Of a stretch of 64,000 nt of DNA, positions 8,720-16,753 are shown in pieces. Position 1 is the first letter of the stretch. Every line of letters begins with the position of its first letter. The stretch comes from an uncultured Phycicoccus sp. (GTDB taxonomy: Bacteria > Actinomycetota > Actinomycetes > Actinomycetales > Dermatophilaceae). The position numbers were made by a program, and so were the translations under genes. The stretch lies in NCBI RefSeq assembly GCF_947495705.1, contig NZ_CANLZR010000005.1:210362-274361 (forward strand), written 5' to 3'. The notes under the pieces are model-generated. The model did not search any database, was not told the DNA's origin, and saw only the letters and a list, made by a program, of their open reading frames with translations.

Positions 8720-10072
8720 TCAGTCCTGCGCGAGCATCTCGGCGACGAGGAACGCCAGCTCGAGGCTCTGCTGGTGGTTCAGCCGCGGGTCGCACACCGA
8801 CTCGTACCGCATGCCCAGGTCGGCGTCGAGGATCTTCTCGGACCCGCCGATGCACTCGGTGACGTCGTTGCCGGTCAGCTCGACGTGGATGCCGCCCGGG
8901 TGCGTCCCGAGCCCCTGGTGGACCTCGAAGAAGCCGCGGACCTCGTCGACGACGTCCTCGAAGTCGCGGGTCTTGAAGCCCGAGGCCGACGAGAAGGTGT
9001 TGCCGTGCATGGGGTCGCACACCCAGCTGACGAGGGCGCCCGAGGCCGTGACCTTCTCGACGATGCCCGGCAGCGCGTCGCGCACCTGCCCGGCCCCCAT
9101 CCGGGTGATGAACGTCAGCCGGCCGGGCTCGCGGTCGGGGTCGACGAGGTCGATGATCCGCAGCAGGTCGTCGACGTCGGCGGTGGCGGACACCTTGACG
9201 CCCACGGGGTTGCGGACCCGCGACACGAAGTCGAGGTGGGCGCCGCCGAGGTCGCGGGTGCGCTCGCCGACCCAGATGAAGTGCCCGGAGGTGTCGTAGA
9301 GGTCGCCGGTGCGCGAGTCGACCCGGGTCAGCGGCCGCTCGTAGTCCAGGAGCAGCGCCTCGTGGGCCGAGAAGAACTCGGTGGTCCGCATCGCGTCGAA
9401 GTCGGCGCCGCAGGCGGCCATGAAGCGCATCGCCTTGTCGATGTCCTTGGCGAGCCGCTCGTACCGGGCGAAGGCGGTGTTGCCGACGAAGCCGCGGTTC
9501 CAGTCGTGGACGTGGCGCAGGTCGGCGAAGCCTCCGGTGGTGAAGGCCCGCACGAGGTTCAGCGTCGCGCTGCTCGCGTGGTACGCCCGCACGAGCCGGT
9601 CGGGGTCGGGGGCGCGCGACTCGGGCGTGAACTCGTAGTCGTTGACCATGTCGCCGCGGTACGCGGGCAAAGTGACGCCCTCACGGGTCTCGTCGTCGCT
9701 GGAGCGCGGCTTGGCGTACTGCCCGGCCATCCGGCCGACCTTGACGACCGGCATCGACGCCCCGTAGGTGAGCACCGCCGCCATCTGCAGGATCGTCTTG
9801 ACCCGGTCCCGGATGTTGTCGGCCGTCGCGGACGCGAAGGTCTCGGCGCAGTCCCCGCCCTGGAGGACGAAGGCCTCACCGCGCGACACGGCGGCCATCC
9901 GGTCCTTGAGGACGTCGCACTCCCCCGCGAACACGAGCGGCGGATAGGTCGCGAGCGTCCCCACGGCCGTCCGGAGCGCGGCAGCATCGGGCCAGACCGG
10001 CTGCTGGGCGGCGGGCAGGTCGGAGCCGGCGGCGAGCCGCTGGTGGGGGTCGGCGGGGGTGGTCGTGCTCAC
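8720..10072 (-). CDS. aroG: Class II 3-deoxy-7-phosphoheptulonate (DAHP) synthase
   Basis: First enzyme of the shikimate pathway, condensing phosphoenolpyruvate with erythrose 4-phosphate. The 450-residue protein is of the plant/actinobacterial class II type, with VLQGGDCAETF, KVGRMAGQYAKPRS, RGDMVNDYE, GEHTRDLGGAH-like (GERTRDLGGAHLDF), and the C-terminal GIHVELTGNDVTECIGG motifs. GTG at 10072 is chosen because TACCAT lies eight bases before it; a TTG nine bases further upstream is also in frame. The gene order aroG near an Rv2175c/pknL pair matches mycobacteria. Confidence 0.95.
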   Translation of the reverse strand: MSTTTPADPHQRLAAGSDLPAAQQPVWPDAAALRTAVGTLATYPPLVFAGECDVLKDRMAAVSRGEAFVLQGGDCAETFASATADNIRDRVKTILQMAAVLTYGASMPVVKVGRMAGQYAKPRSSDDETREGVTLPAYRGDMVNDYEFTPESRAPDPDRLVRAYHASSATLNLVRAFTTGGFADLRHVHDWNRGFVGNTAFARYERLAKDIDKAMRFMAACGADFDAMRTTEFFSAHEALLLDYERPLTRVDSRTGDLYDTSGHFIWVGERTRDLGGAHLDFVSRVRNPVGVKVSATADVDDLLRIIDLVDPDREPGRLTFITRMGAGQVRDALPGIVEKVTASGALVSWVCDPMHGNTFSSASGFKTRDFEDVVDEVRGFFEVHQGLGTHPGGIHVELTGNDVTECIGGSEKILDADLGMRYESVCDPRLNHQQSLELAFLVAEMLAQD

Positions 10073-10080
10073 GAGCGTCA

Positions 10081-10086
10081 ATGGTA
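10081..10086 (-). promoter_or_regulatory. -10 box TACCAT for DAHP synthase
   Basis: TACCAT on the minus strand ends eight bases before the GTG at 10072, compatible with a leaderless or nearly leaderless mRNA. Confidence 0.4.
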
Positions 10087-10145
10087 GGCGGGCGCCCGCG
10101 ATCCGAGACGCCGGGCCCGCATCCCGGATGCCTCTCCCCGACCGG

Positions 10146-10568
10146 TCAGGCCTCGCTGTCGGCCTTGAGCGCGCGGGCGAAGGTGTCGAACGAGGACTGG
10201 AAGTCCGGCAGCGACCGGATGATGAGCGGGGACAGCGGCCCGACGAAGTCCTCGGCCATCGTGAACGTGCAGGTCTGCTCGCCGGAGGGCTCGAGAACGA
10301 AGCTCCGTCGACCGGTGCACAGGCCCAGCGGCATACCGCCGGTCCAGGTCATCCGCTCGCTCGGCCGCATCTCCGCGACGGTGAGGGAGAACCCACGCTT
10401 CGGTTGCAGCTCGGAGACCAAGGTGATCTTCTCGCCCTCGCGGATGGCGCCGTCGACACTCACCACGCCGTTCTCGGCACGGTTCCACCACTCCGGGTCG
10501 GTCACCAGCTGCCACACCCGCTCGGGTGGGGCGCCGATGGAGATGGTGGTGCTGGTGGTCGTCGTCAT
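10146..10568 (-). CDS. SRPBCC-family protein
   Basis: A 140-residue START/Bet v1-like domain: N-terminal strand TTISIGAPPERVWQLVTDPE, aromatic WWNRAENG, and a long C-terminal helix (SLPDFQSSFDTFARALKADS). Members bind hydrophobic ligands or act as polyketide cyclases or toxin-like coat proteins; nothing here fixes the ligand. The ATG at 10568 fits the domain start. It lies between DAHP synthase and the response regulator, on the same strand as both. Confidence 0.75.
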   Translation of the reverse strand: MTTTTSTTISIGAPPERVWQLVTDPEWWNRAENGVVSVDGAIREGEKITLVSELQPKRGFSLTVAEMRPSERMTWTGGMPLGLCTGRRSFVLEPSGEQTCTFTMAEDFVGPLSPLIIRSLPDFQSSFDTFARALKADSEA

Positions 10569-10640
10569 GAGCTGGTCCGTCGCATCCGGCCATCGTGGCA
10601 CACGGGGTGCACGGGCCACCCGCGCCGAGGACCCTCCGGC

Positions 10641-11345
10641 TCAGCGGCCGGCGGGGTCCTCGTCCTCGAGGCCGTGGGCGAGGGCGAACCGGACGAGCTC
10701 GACCCGGTTGTGCAGGTGGAGCTTGCCGAGGGTGTTCTGCACATGGTTCTGCACGGTGCGGTGCGACAGCCCCAGCTGCGAAGCGATCTCCTTGCTCGAC
10801 ATGCCCGTCGCGACGAGCCGCAGCACCTCGGTCTCGCGGGCGGTGAGCTGTGGGATGGGCCGGGCGGGGTCGGCCGTGGCCTCGTGCGCGGCCTCCGCGG
10901 AGCGCAGGCGCCGGAACTCGCCGAGCACGAGGCCCGCGAGACCCGGCGTGAACACGGCCTCACCCCGGGCCGTCGCGAGGACCGCGTCGAGGATCTCGGC
11001 GGGTGAGGCCGACTTCACGAGGTAGCCGGTGGCCCCGGCCTTGATCGCGTCGAGGACGTCCTGCTGCTCGCCGCTGGCCGAGAGGATGAGCACCCGGGTC
11101 GGCAGGTCGCCCAGGGCCCGGCACACCTCGTCGCCGCGCAGCCCGGGCAGGTTGAGGTCGAGGACGAGGACGTCGGGGCGGGTGGCCCGGGTCCGCCGCA
11201 CCGCTGCGGGGCCGTCGGCGGCCGTCCCGACGACCTCGACCCCCCGGCCGACGAGGTCGCGCTCGAGCGCGGCGAGCCACAGCGGGTGGTCGTCGGCGAC
11301 GAGCACCCGGGGGGCGGCGGCCACCGGCGGGTCGGCCTGGCTCAT
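10641..11345 (-). CDS. macR: LuxR-type response regulator (MacR-like)
   Basis: Response regulator of 234 residues. The receiver domain (about 13-130) has the acidic pair in VADDH, phosphoacceptor D63, and K111. A LuxR/NarL helix-turn-helix at about 166-225 (LTAREtEVLRL, SSKEIASQLG, HRTVQNHV) binds DNA. Its ATG overlaps the histidine kinase stop by four bases (ATGA). The position near DAHP synthase and glucokinase, and the partner kinase type, match MacRS of Streptomyces, where MacR recognises TGAGTAC-N2-GTACTCA. I did not find that palindrome in the intergenic regions of this window. Confidence 0.88.
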   Translation of the reverse strand: MSQADPPVAAAPRVLVADDHPLWLAALERDLVGRGVEVVGTAADGPAAVRRTRATRPDVLVLDLNLPGLRGDEVCRALGDLPTRVLILSASGEQQDVLDAIKAGATGYLVKSASPAEILDAVLATARGEAVFTPGLAGLVLGEFRRLRSAEAAHEATADPARPIPQLTARETEVLRLVATGMSSKEIASQLGLSHRTVQNHVQNTLGKLHLHNRVELVRFALAHGLEDEDPAGR

Positions 11346-12523
11346 GGCTGCTCCTGGGGTCGACGCGGGACGACGATGCGCACGGTGCATCCTGCCCCGG
11401 GGCGGGTGGTCCACGTGGCCGAACCGCCGAGGTCCTCGACCCGACCGCGGATGGAGCCGCTGACCCCCATCCGTCCCCGCTGGGCAGCCCCGTGCAGCTC
11501 GGCGAGGTCGGCCCCGACGCCGTCGTCGCGCACGGTCAGCTCGACCCCGTCGACGTCGCCCTCGAGCAGGACCCACGCCCGGGCGTGGTCGCCGGCGTGC
11601 CGGGCGACGTTGTCGAGCACGGCGGCGAGGGCGGCGTCGAGCTCGCGGGCGACGAGGTGGTCGACGAGCAGTGGGTCGGCCGGGACGGCGACGGTGACTC
11701 CGGGCCGCTCGTGCCCGGTGACGGTGACCCGGAGGTCGACCTCCCCGCCCGCCGCGCCGTGCAGGTCGGCCGGCGCGTCGCCGGGGGCGCCGGACCCCGA
11801 GACGAACCGCCGCAGCGCCCGCTCCTGGTCGGCGGCCAGGACACCGAGCTCGCCCGCCGGCCCACCGAGCTCGGTGCCGCGGCGGTGGATGAACGCGAGC
11901 GACTGGAGCACCCCGTCGTGGACGACCCGGGCGATCCGCTCCCGCTCGCGGAGCCGCTCCCGCTCCAGCAGCACCTGCTCCTCGCGCTCCAGCCCCGACC
12001 GCGCGAGGTCGACGGCCAAGCCGATGAGCCCACCGAGCAGGACGAGGATGACGATGTTGTGGGTCGTGGCCTGGGTGGGACGCCCGGCGATCTCGACGAG
12101 GTCGGCCACCGCGACCGCCCCGGCCGCCAGCAGCCCCCCGCGCGTCCCGGCGACGACCGCAGCGCCCGCCACCGAGCCGGCGGCCCACACCGTGGGGAGG
12201 GTGAACTGCCCGGCGCTCACCGCCTCCATGCCGTCGGCCAGGGGGGTCGCGAGGATGGCGAGGACGGCGATGACCACCTCGGCCGCGACGACGCGGCGAC
12301 TGCGGCGGCGGTACACGAGCAGCCCCAGCGACCAGGCGAGCATGACGCCGAGGGTGGCGACGGCCACCCACGGCCGGACCATCGACTCGTGCCGCTGCCA
12401 GGCGAGCAGGGCCGCGTACGCGACCGCGATGGGACGGAACACGTCGAGCCCCCGGTGGAAGGCCTCGACGACGACCGGCTCCCGCCGGCCGGTCCGCGGC
12501 GACCGCGGACCCAGGACCCCCAC
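11342..12523 (-). CDS. macS: Sensor histidine kinase (MacS-like)
   Basis: A 393-residue kinase. The N-terminal half holds about six hydrophobic segments (roughly 31-47, 51-71, 79-95, 108-125, 128-145 and 153-172). A charged coiled coil follows (SGLEREEQVLLERERLRERE), then a HisKA_3 dimerisation helix with the phospho-accepting H202 in ARVVHDGVLQ, and a HATPase domain with LDNVARHAG and DDGVGAD. The membrane-domain layout is that of the MacS family. Begins with GTG eight bases after the acyltransferase stop, so acyltransferase, kinase and regulator form one operon. Confidence 0.88.
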   Translation of the reverse strand: MGVLGPRSPRTGRREPVVVEAFHRGLDVFRPIAVAYAALLAWQRHESMVRPWVAVATLGVMLAWSLGLLVYRRRSRRVVAAEVVIAVLAILATPLADGMEAVSAGQFTLPTVWAAGSVAGAAVVAGTRGGLLAAGAVAVADLVEIAGRPTQATTHNIVILVLLGGLIGLAVDLARSGLEREEQVLLERERLRERERIARVVHDGVLQSLAFIHRRGTELGGPAGELGVLAADQERALRRFVSGSGAPGDAPADLHGAAGGEVDLRVTVTGHERPGVTVAVPADPLLVDHLVARELDAALAAVLDNVARHAGDHARAWVLLEGDVDGVELTVRDDGVGADLAELHGAAQRGRMGVSGSIRGRVEDLGGSATWTTRPGAGCTVRIVVPRRPQEQP

Positions 12524-12531
12524 GGCCCGGC

Positions 12532-13356
12532 TCAGCTCGCGCGTCGCTGCCGGCCGGGGTGGCCGGCCTCGTCGGCGTCACCCTCGAGGCCGTGCGAGTC
12601 GAGCTCCTTCTCCAGCTCGCTCACCGCGCGGCCGGGGCTGGCGGCCTCGGCGGCCTCCTTGGCCCGGTTCTTCTTCTCGCGGGCGATGCGGTCCTTCATC
12701 GCCGTCGCGTACATGTCGACGTACTCCTGGCCGGACAGCTCCATGAGCGCGTACATGATCTCGTCGGTGACCGAGCGCAGGACGAACCGGTCGCCCTCCA
12801 TCCCCTCGTACCGCGAGAAGTCCAGCGGCTCACCGATCTTGACCCCGACCCGCACGAGCGAGGGGATCTTCTTGCCGGTGGGCTGCGCCTTGTCGGTGTT
12901 GATCATCGCGACGGGGATGACGGGCACCCCGGCCTCGAGGGCCATCCGGGCGACCCCGGTGCGGCCCTTGTACAGGCGGCCGTCGGGGCTGCGGGTGCCC
13001 TCGGGGTACAGGCCGAGCAGCTCCTGGCGCCGCAGGACCCGCAGACCGGAGGCGAGAGCGGCCTCACTGGCCCGGCCACCGGCGCGGTCGATGGGCAGCT
13101 GGCCCACCCCCCGGAAGAACGCCGCCGTGAGCCGGCCCTTGAGCCCGACCCCTGTGAAGTAGTCGGCCTTCGCGAGGAACGTCATCCGGCGCGGCACGAC
13201 GAGCGGCAGGAAGATCGAGTCCGAGAAGGACAGGTGGTTGCTCGCGAAGATCGCACCCCCGGTCTCGGGGATGTGCTCGGAGCCCTCGACCCAGGGCCGG
13301 AAGAGCAGGCGGAGGATCGGCCCGAGGACGACCGTCTTCAGCACCCAGTAGAACAA
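12532..13356 (-). CDS. plsC: 1-acyl-sn-glycerol-3-phosphate acyltransferase
   Basis: Phospholipid acyltransferase (274 residues) of the PlsC family. The NHx4D catalytic motif is N40-H41 to D46 and PEGTRS is at 118-123. The C-terminal tail is charged. The strong AGGAGG sequence just upstream directly abuts a GTG at 13365 but is nine bases from the TTG at 13356, which gives MFYWVLKTVVLGP and matches the start of the mycobacterial Rv2182c protein, so TTG is preferred. First gene of the operon with the MacRS-like pair. Confidence 0.9.
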   Translation of the reverse strand: MFYWVLKTVVLGPILRLLFRPWVEGSEHIPETGGAIFASNHLSFSDSIFLPLVVPRRMTFLAKADYFTGVGLKGRLTAAFFRGVGQLPIDRAGGRASEAALASGLRVLRRQELLGLYPEGTRSPDGRLYKGRTGVARMALEAGVPVIPVAMINTDKAQPTGKKIPSLVRVGVKIGEPLDFSRYEGMEGDRFVLRSVTDEIMYALMELSGQEYVDMYATAMKDRIAREKKNRAKEAAEAASPGRAVSELEKELDSHGLEGDADEAGHPGRQRRAS

Positions 13357-13386
13357 CCGGACCACCCTCCTGTGCGTGTTCCCGGA

Positions 13387-13392
13387 AGCCTA
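13387..13392 (-). promoter_or_regulatory. -10 box TAGGCT for the acyltransferase-macSR operon
   Basis: TAGGCT on the minus strand would start a transcript near 13380 with a leader of about 25 bases that contains AGGAGG. Confidence 0.45.
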
Positions 13393-13490
13393 GTGCACCG
13401 GGACCGGCGAGGGCCTGGCCTGCGCGCGGTCCGGGCACGGGGGACCTCGTGCGAAGATCGTGGGTGTCGGCCCCGACGTCAGGAGAACCC

Positions 13491-14090
13491 GTGAGCGACC
13501 GCCCCGGTGAGATGGACGAGCGCGACGTCGACGCGCGCTTCGCCTCCATCGTCGCGGGGTGGGAGGCACACCCGGACCCCGCCGGTGGCTCCCCCGGCGA
13601 GTCCTCGGGTGAGCCGCCCGCCGAGCCCCGCGACGCCGCGGCCGAAGGCGCCGCGGACTCCCCCGAGCCCGGCTCCGGTCCCGCGGGCGACGGCGCACCC
13701 GACGACGACGCCTCCGGTCCGCCCCGGCCGGCCTGGGTCAACCCGTCCCCGCTCGACGGGCTCGTGCCGGCGTCGTCCTGGCGCGTCGCCCCGCCGCCGT
13801 CCTCCGGCGACGGCGAGGCGGCCCCGACGGCGTCGGTGGCCGAGGACGACGACGAGCACTTCGAGCCGCCGCCCGTCGAGCTGCCGCCGCAGGAGGACCT
13901 GCACTTCTGGGGGGCGGTCATCGGGCTCGTCGCCGGCCCGCTGTGCCTCGTCTACGTCGCGATGGCCCGCCCGTTCCACAGCACCCGCTGGTTCCTGGCC
14001 GGGCTCGCGCTCTCGCTGATCGGCTTCGCCCTCCTCGTCCTGCGGCAGCCACGCGAGCGCGACCACGGGGACGACGGCGCCCGGATCTGA
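13491..14090 (+). CDS. Hypothetical protein with two C-terminal membrane helices
   Basis: Protein of 199 residues, not assigned to a function. Residues 1-125 are hydrophilic and rich in Asp, Glu, Pro, Ser and Ala, apparently disordered. Two hydrophobic helices lie at about 140-160 (FWGAVIGLVAGPLCLVYVAM) and 167-183, followed by a short basic/acidic tail, so it is probably a membrane-anchored protein with a long cytoplasmic N-terminus. GTG at 13491 is preceded by AGGAG at 13481-13485. The equivalent position in mycobacteria also holds a small protein of unknown function. Confidence 0.75.
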   Translation: MSDRPGEMDERDVDARFASIVAGWEAHPDPAGGSPGESSGEPPAEPRDAAAEGAADSPEPGSGPAGDGAPDDDASGPPRPAWVNPSPLDGLVPASSWRVAPPPSSGDGEAAPTASVAEDDDEHFEPPPVELPPQEDLHFWGAVIGLVAGPLCLVYVAMARPFHSTRWFLAGLALSLIGFALLVLRQPRERDHGDDGARI

Positions 14091-14096
14091 CCGGGT

Positions 14097-14783
14097 TCAC
14101 CCCACCTCGAGGTCCACCCACGCCGCACGATGGTCGCTGGCCCGCGCCCACACCCCGTCCGGCACCGCGACCTCGCCGGGCGGCACGACGCCGACGTCCG
14201 GTGACGCGAAGAGCACGTCCAGGCGCCGCCGCGGCGCGTGCGCCGGGTACGTCGGCCCGGGCGGGCCCGCCACCTCGAGTGCCCCCTCCACGCCGACGAG
14301 GCCGAACGCCTCGCCGCCCTCGGTCTCGTTGAGGTCGCCCGCGACGACGAGCGGCCGGACCCCGGCCAGGGCCGCGAGCACCGCGCGGACGTGGCGCACC
14401 CGTTCGGCCGCGTCGAGACCCAGGTGCAGCGAGACGACGGTCAGCTCCTGGCCCCCCGGCAGGCGGACCCGGGCCTCGGCCCACCCGCGGGTCCGGTTCG
14501 GCCAGCGCACGGGGAGCCGGTGGTGTGCCGCGGCGACGAGCTCGACCCGCTCGCCGGTGAGGATCGTCGTCCCCCCGCTACCTCGGTGCGGCCCGCTCCA
14601 TCGCATGCCGCAGGCGTCGGCGAAGCGGCGCAGGCGCCACGGCGCGAACAGCCGGCGGGGCGCCTCCTGGAGGCACAGGACGTCGGGGTCCACCGCGCGG
14701 ACGAGGCGGGCCGCGAGCCGGTGGTCGTCGAGGAAGTCCCGGGTGTTGTACGTCGCGACCCGGACCCGCACGGGCTCGGCCAC
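14097..14783 (-). CDS. Endonuclease/exonuclease/phosphatase-family protein
   Basis: A 228-residue metal-dependent phosphoesterase of the EEP superfamily. Visible motifs in order: VATYNTRDF, CLQEAPRR (metal-binding glutamate), SGPHRGSGGTTIL, VVSLHLGLD (catalytic His), VVAGDLNETEGG (Asp and Asn) and ASDHRAAW (terminal Asp-His pair). It could act on nucleic acid, phosphoinositide-like or sphingolipid substrates; the sequence does not decide. GTG at 14783 is seven bases after the ROK kinase stop, so the two are probably in one operon. Confidence 0.85.
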   Translation of the reverse strand: MAEPVRVRVATYNTRDFLDDHRLAARLVRAVDPDVLCLQEAPRRLFAPWRLRRFADACGMRWSGPHRGSGGTTILTGERVELVAAAHHRLPVRWPNRTRGWAEARVRLPGGQELTVVSLHLGLDAAERVRHVRAVLAALAGVRPLVVAGDLNETEGGEAFGLVGVEGALEVAGPPGPTYPAHAPRRRLDVLFASPDVGVVPPGEVAVPDGVWARASDHRAAWVDLEVG

Positions 14784-14790
14784 GGGCGGG

Positions 14791-15819
14791 TCAGCCCGCG
14801 GGACCGAGGTCGGGCTCGTCGGCCCGGTCGCCGGCCGCGGCCCACGCGAGGTCCGCCGCCCCGACCCGCGCCAGGTCGGCCGCCCCGACGAGACCGGCCT
14901 CGTTGCCGAGCTCGGCGGCGACGATCCGGGCCTCGGGGCGGTAGCCGCGCCCGGTGAGCTGGCGCCGGAAGGCCTGCCGCGCCGGCTCGAGGAGGAGGTC
15001 ACCGGCCGCGCTCACGCCACCGCCGACGACGAAGGTGCCGGGGTCGAGCGCCGCCGCGAGGTCCGCGATGCCGACCCCGAGCCACCGCCCGATCTCGCCG
15101 AGCAGCTCGCACGCCAGCGGGTCGCCGTCGCGCGCGGCCTCGGTGACGAGCGGGCCGGTGAGGTCCTCGGGCTTGCCGCCGACGCGCTCGAAGAGGTCGG
15201 AGACCACCGGGCTGCCCGCGGACATCAGGGCCCGCGCCTCCCGGACGAGGGCGTTGCCCGACGCGTACTGCTCCCAGCAGCCCCGGTTGCCGCACTCGCA
15301 GCGGATGCCGTCGGGCACGACCTGCATGTGGCCGAACTCGCCGGCGATGCCGAACCGCCCGCGGTGCACGCGCCCGTCGAGGACGATCCCGCCGCCGATC
15401 CCGGTGCCGAGGTTGACCATGACGAGGTGGCCCTCGCCGCGCCCGGCCCCGAAGCGGTACTCGGCCCAGGCCGCGGCGTTGGCGTCGTTGTCGACGAAGA
15501 TCGGCAGGTCGAGCCGGTGCCCGAGGGCCGCCCGCAGCGGCTCGTTGCGCCAGGAGAGGTGGGGGGCGAAGACGACCGTGGCCCGGTCCGCGGCGACGAA
15601 CCCCGCGGCCCCGATGCCCACCGCGACCGCCTCGCTCTCGGCCTCCAGCAGCTCCTGGACGGCCGAGACGATGGTGTCCTCGACGATGCGCGGGCTCTTC
15701 GAGCGGTCGGGGGTGTCGCGGCGCGCCCGGCGCAGCACGACCCCCGAGGCGTCGACGACGCCGGCGGCGACCTTCGTGCCGCCGATGTCGACCCCGATCG
15801 ACAGGGGCCCGTCACTCAT
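14791..15819 (-). CDS. glkA: ROK-family glucokinase
   Basis: ATP-dependent sugar kinase of 342 residues. N-terminal phosphate loop DIGGTKVAAG at 11-20, catalytic VDNDANAAA with D112, NLGTGIGGGI at 136-145, and the ROK zinc site H164, C174, C176 and C181. The length and motifs fit the actinobacterial glucokinase GlkA, which also functions in carbon catabolite control in Streptomyces. Its ATG overlaps the upstream gene by eight bases. A role as glucokinase rather than another ROK kinase is likely from synteny but not proven. Confidence 0.9.
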   Translation of the reverse strand: MSDGPLSIGVDIGGTKVAAGVVDASGVVLRRARRDTPDRSKSPRIVEDTIVSAVQELLEAESEAVAVGIGAAGFVAADRATVVFAPHLSWRNEPLRAALGHRLDLPIFVDNDANAAAWAEYRFGAGRGEGHLVMVNLGTGIGGGIVLDGRVHRGRFGIAGEFGHMQVVPDGIRCECGNRGCWEQYASGNALVREARALMSAGSPVVSDLFERVGGKPEDLTGPLVTEAARDGDPLACELLGEIGRWLGVGIADLAAALDPGTFVVGGGVSAAGDLLLEPARQAFRRQLTGRGYRPEARIVAAELGNEAGLVGAADLARVGAADLAWAAAGDRADEPDLGPAG

Positions 15820-16228
15820 CGTGGTGGCCGTCGGGTCGCTCCGCGCGCTCCCGGGCGGACGCGAGGTCGGCCAGGACGGTGGCAGCGAAACCGGCGAACT
15901 CGGCGAGCCCCGAGAGGGTCTCGGGGCTCAGCTGGCGGATGAACGCCGAGGCACGGCAGACCGGGCACCACTGGCAGACGGGGTCGGTGCAGGTGAACCC
16001 GGCATCGGCGCGAGGGGCGGGGCCGCCGTGCGGGGTGTCGGCGCCGGCCTCGGCCCATGGGTCGGCGGACCCGCCGGGCGCCGCGCCTCGGCCGTCGGCG
16101 GCGGGCGGTGGGTCGCCCGCGGGATCGGACGTCTCGGGGTCGCCCCCGACGCGACGCAGGCTCTCGAGGAGCCGCGCGGCCTCCTCGGCGACGCTCCCGG
16201 CGTCCTGCGGCCAGCGCTGCGCGGTCAT
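15812..16228 (-). CDS. Conserved hypothetical protein with a Cys cluster
   Basis: A 138-residue protein of unknown function. An N-terminal helix (EEAARLLESLRRV) is followed by a low-complexity Pro/Gly/Ala/Asp linker, then C-x4-C-x2-C-x2-C (CTDPVCQWCPVC), a possible zinc or iron-sulfur site, and a final amphipathic helix. It sits between an SRPBCC gene (seven-base gap) and the glucokinase gene (eight-base overlap) and is surely co-transcribed with both. Confidence 0.75.
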   Translation of the reverse strand: MTAQRWPQDAGSVAEEAARLLESLRRVGGDPETSDPAGDPPPAADGRGAAPGGSADPWAEAGADTPHGGPAPRADAGFTCTDPVCQWCPVCRASAFIRQLSPETLSGLAEFAGFAATVLADLASARERAERPDGHHDE

Positions 16229-16235
16229 CGGCGGG

Positions 16236-16679
16236 TCACCCCTCGACGCGCTTCTTCAGCTCGGTGAGCGCCGTGCTGATGATGTGCTTCTCGGCCTTGC
16301 GCTTGAGCATCCCGATCATCGGCATCGTGAGGTCGACCTCGAGGTCGTAGGTGACCCGGGTGCCCCCCGCCGCGCTCTCGAGGGTGTAGCTGCCGGTGAG
16401 GCCCTTGAGCAGCGACGCCCGCACGAGGTGCCAGGAGATGACGCCGGTGCCGTCGTCGGCCACGTCCCAGTCGTACTCGAGGACGTACTGGTCCTTGATG
16501 GCGCCCGCGTCGAGCGTGAACTCGACCTGGTCCGCCCACCCGTCGCCGTCCTCGGTGAGCACCGTGCAGTCCTTGACCTGCTCGGCCCACTCCGGGTAGG
16601 CGTCGAACGCGGCGATGACGTCGAGGACCTCGCCGGGCTCGGCGGCGATGTCGACGGAGGATCTGGTGCGGTCGGCCAT
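16236..16679 (-). CDS. SRPBCC-family polyketide cyclase/lipid-binding protein
   Basis: A 147-residue START-like domain: SSVDIAAEPGEVLDVIAAFD at the N-terminus, YPEWAEQVKD loop, beta-strand core, GTRVTYDLEVDL, and a C-terminal helix (KHIISTALTELKKRV). The neighbour of a fadD15-type gene in mycobacteria, Rv2185c (TB16.3), is of the same family. Likely binds a hydrophobic ligand. ATG at 16679 follows a TAGCCT box by eight bases; it is divergent from the acyl-CoA synthetase gene. Confidence 0.82.
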   Translation of the reverse strand: MADRTRSSVDIAAEPGEVLDVIAAFDAYPEWAEQVKDCTVLTEDGDGWADQVEFTLDAGAIKDQYVLEYDWDVADDGTGVISWHLVRASLLKGLTGSYTLESAAGGTRVTYDLEVDLTMPMIGMLKRKAEKHIISTALTELKKRVEG

Positions 16680-16687
16680 GGCACCGC

Positions 16688-16693
16688 AGGCTA
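16688..16693 (-). promoter_or_regulatory. -10 box TAGCCT for the SRPBCC operon
   Basis: TAGCCT on the minus strand ends eight bases before the ATG at 16679. It would drive SRPBCC, the Cys-cluster protein, glucokinase and the EEP gene. Confidence 0.4.
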
Positions 16694-16709
16694 CCGGTCG
16701 GGTGGGGCC

Positions 16710-16715
16710 TAAGGT
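16710..16715 (+). promoter_or_regulatory. -10 box TAAGGT for acyl-CoA synthetase
   Basis: TAAGGT would give a leader of about 32 bases before the GTG at 16754, containing the AAGGAG ribosome binding site at 16741-16746. Confidence 0.45.
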
Positions 16716-16753
16716 TGAGGGGCCGCCCACCCGCGTTCTGAAGGAGCCCGACG

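Noticed and set aside
13357..13365. GTG at 13365 as the acyltransferase start
   Set aside because: The AGGAGG sequence directly touches this GTG, leaving no spacing; the TTG at 13356 has nine bases and fits the family N-terminus.
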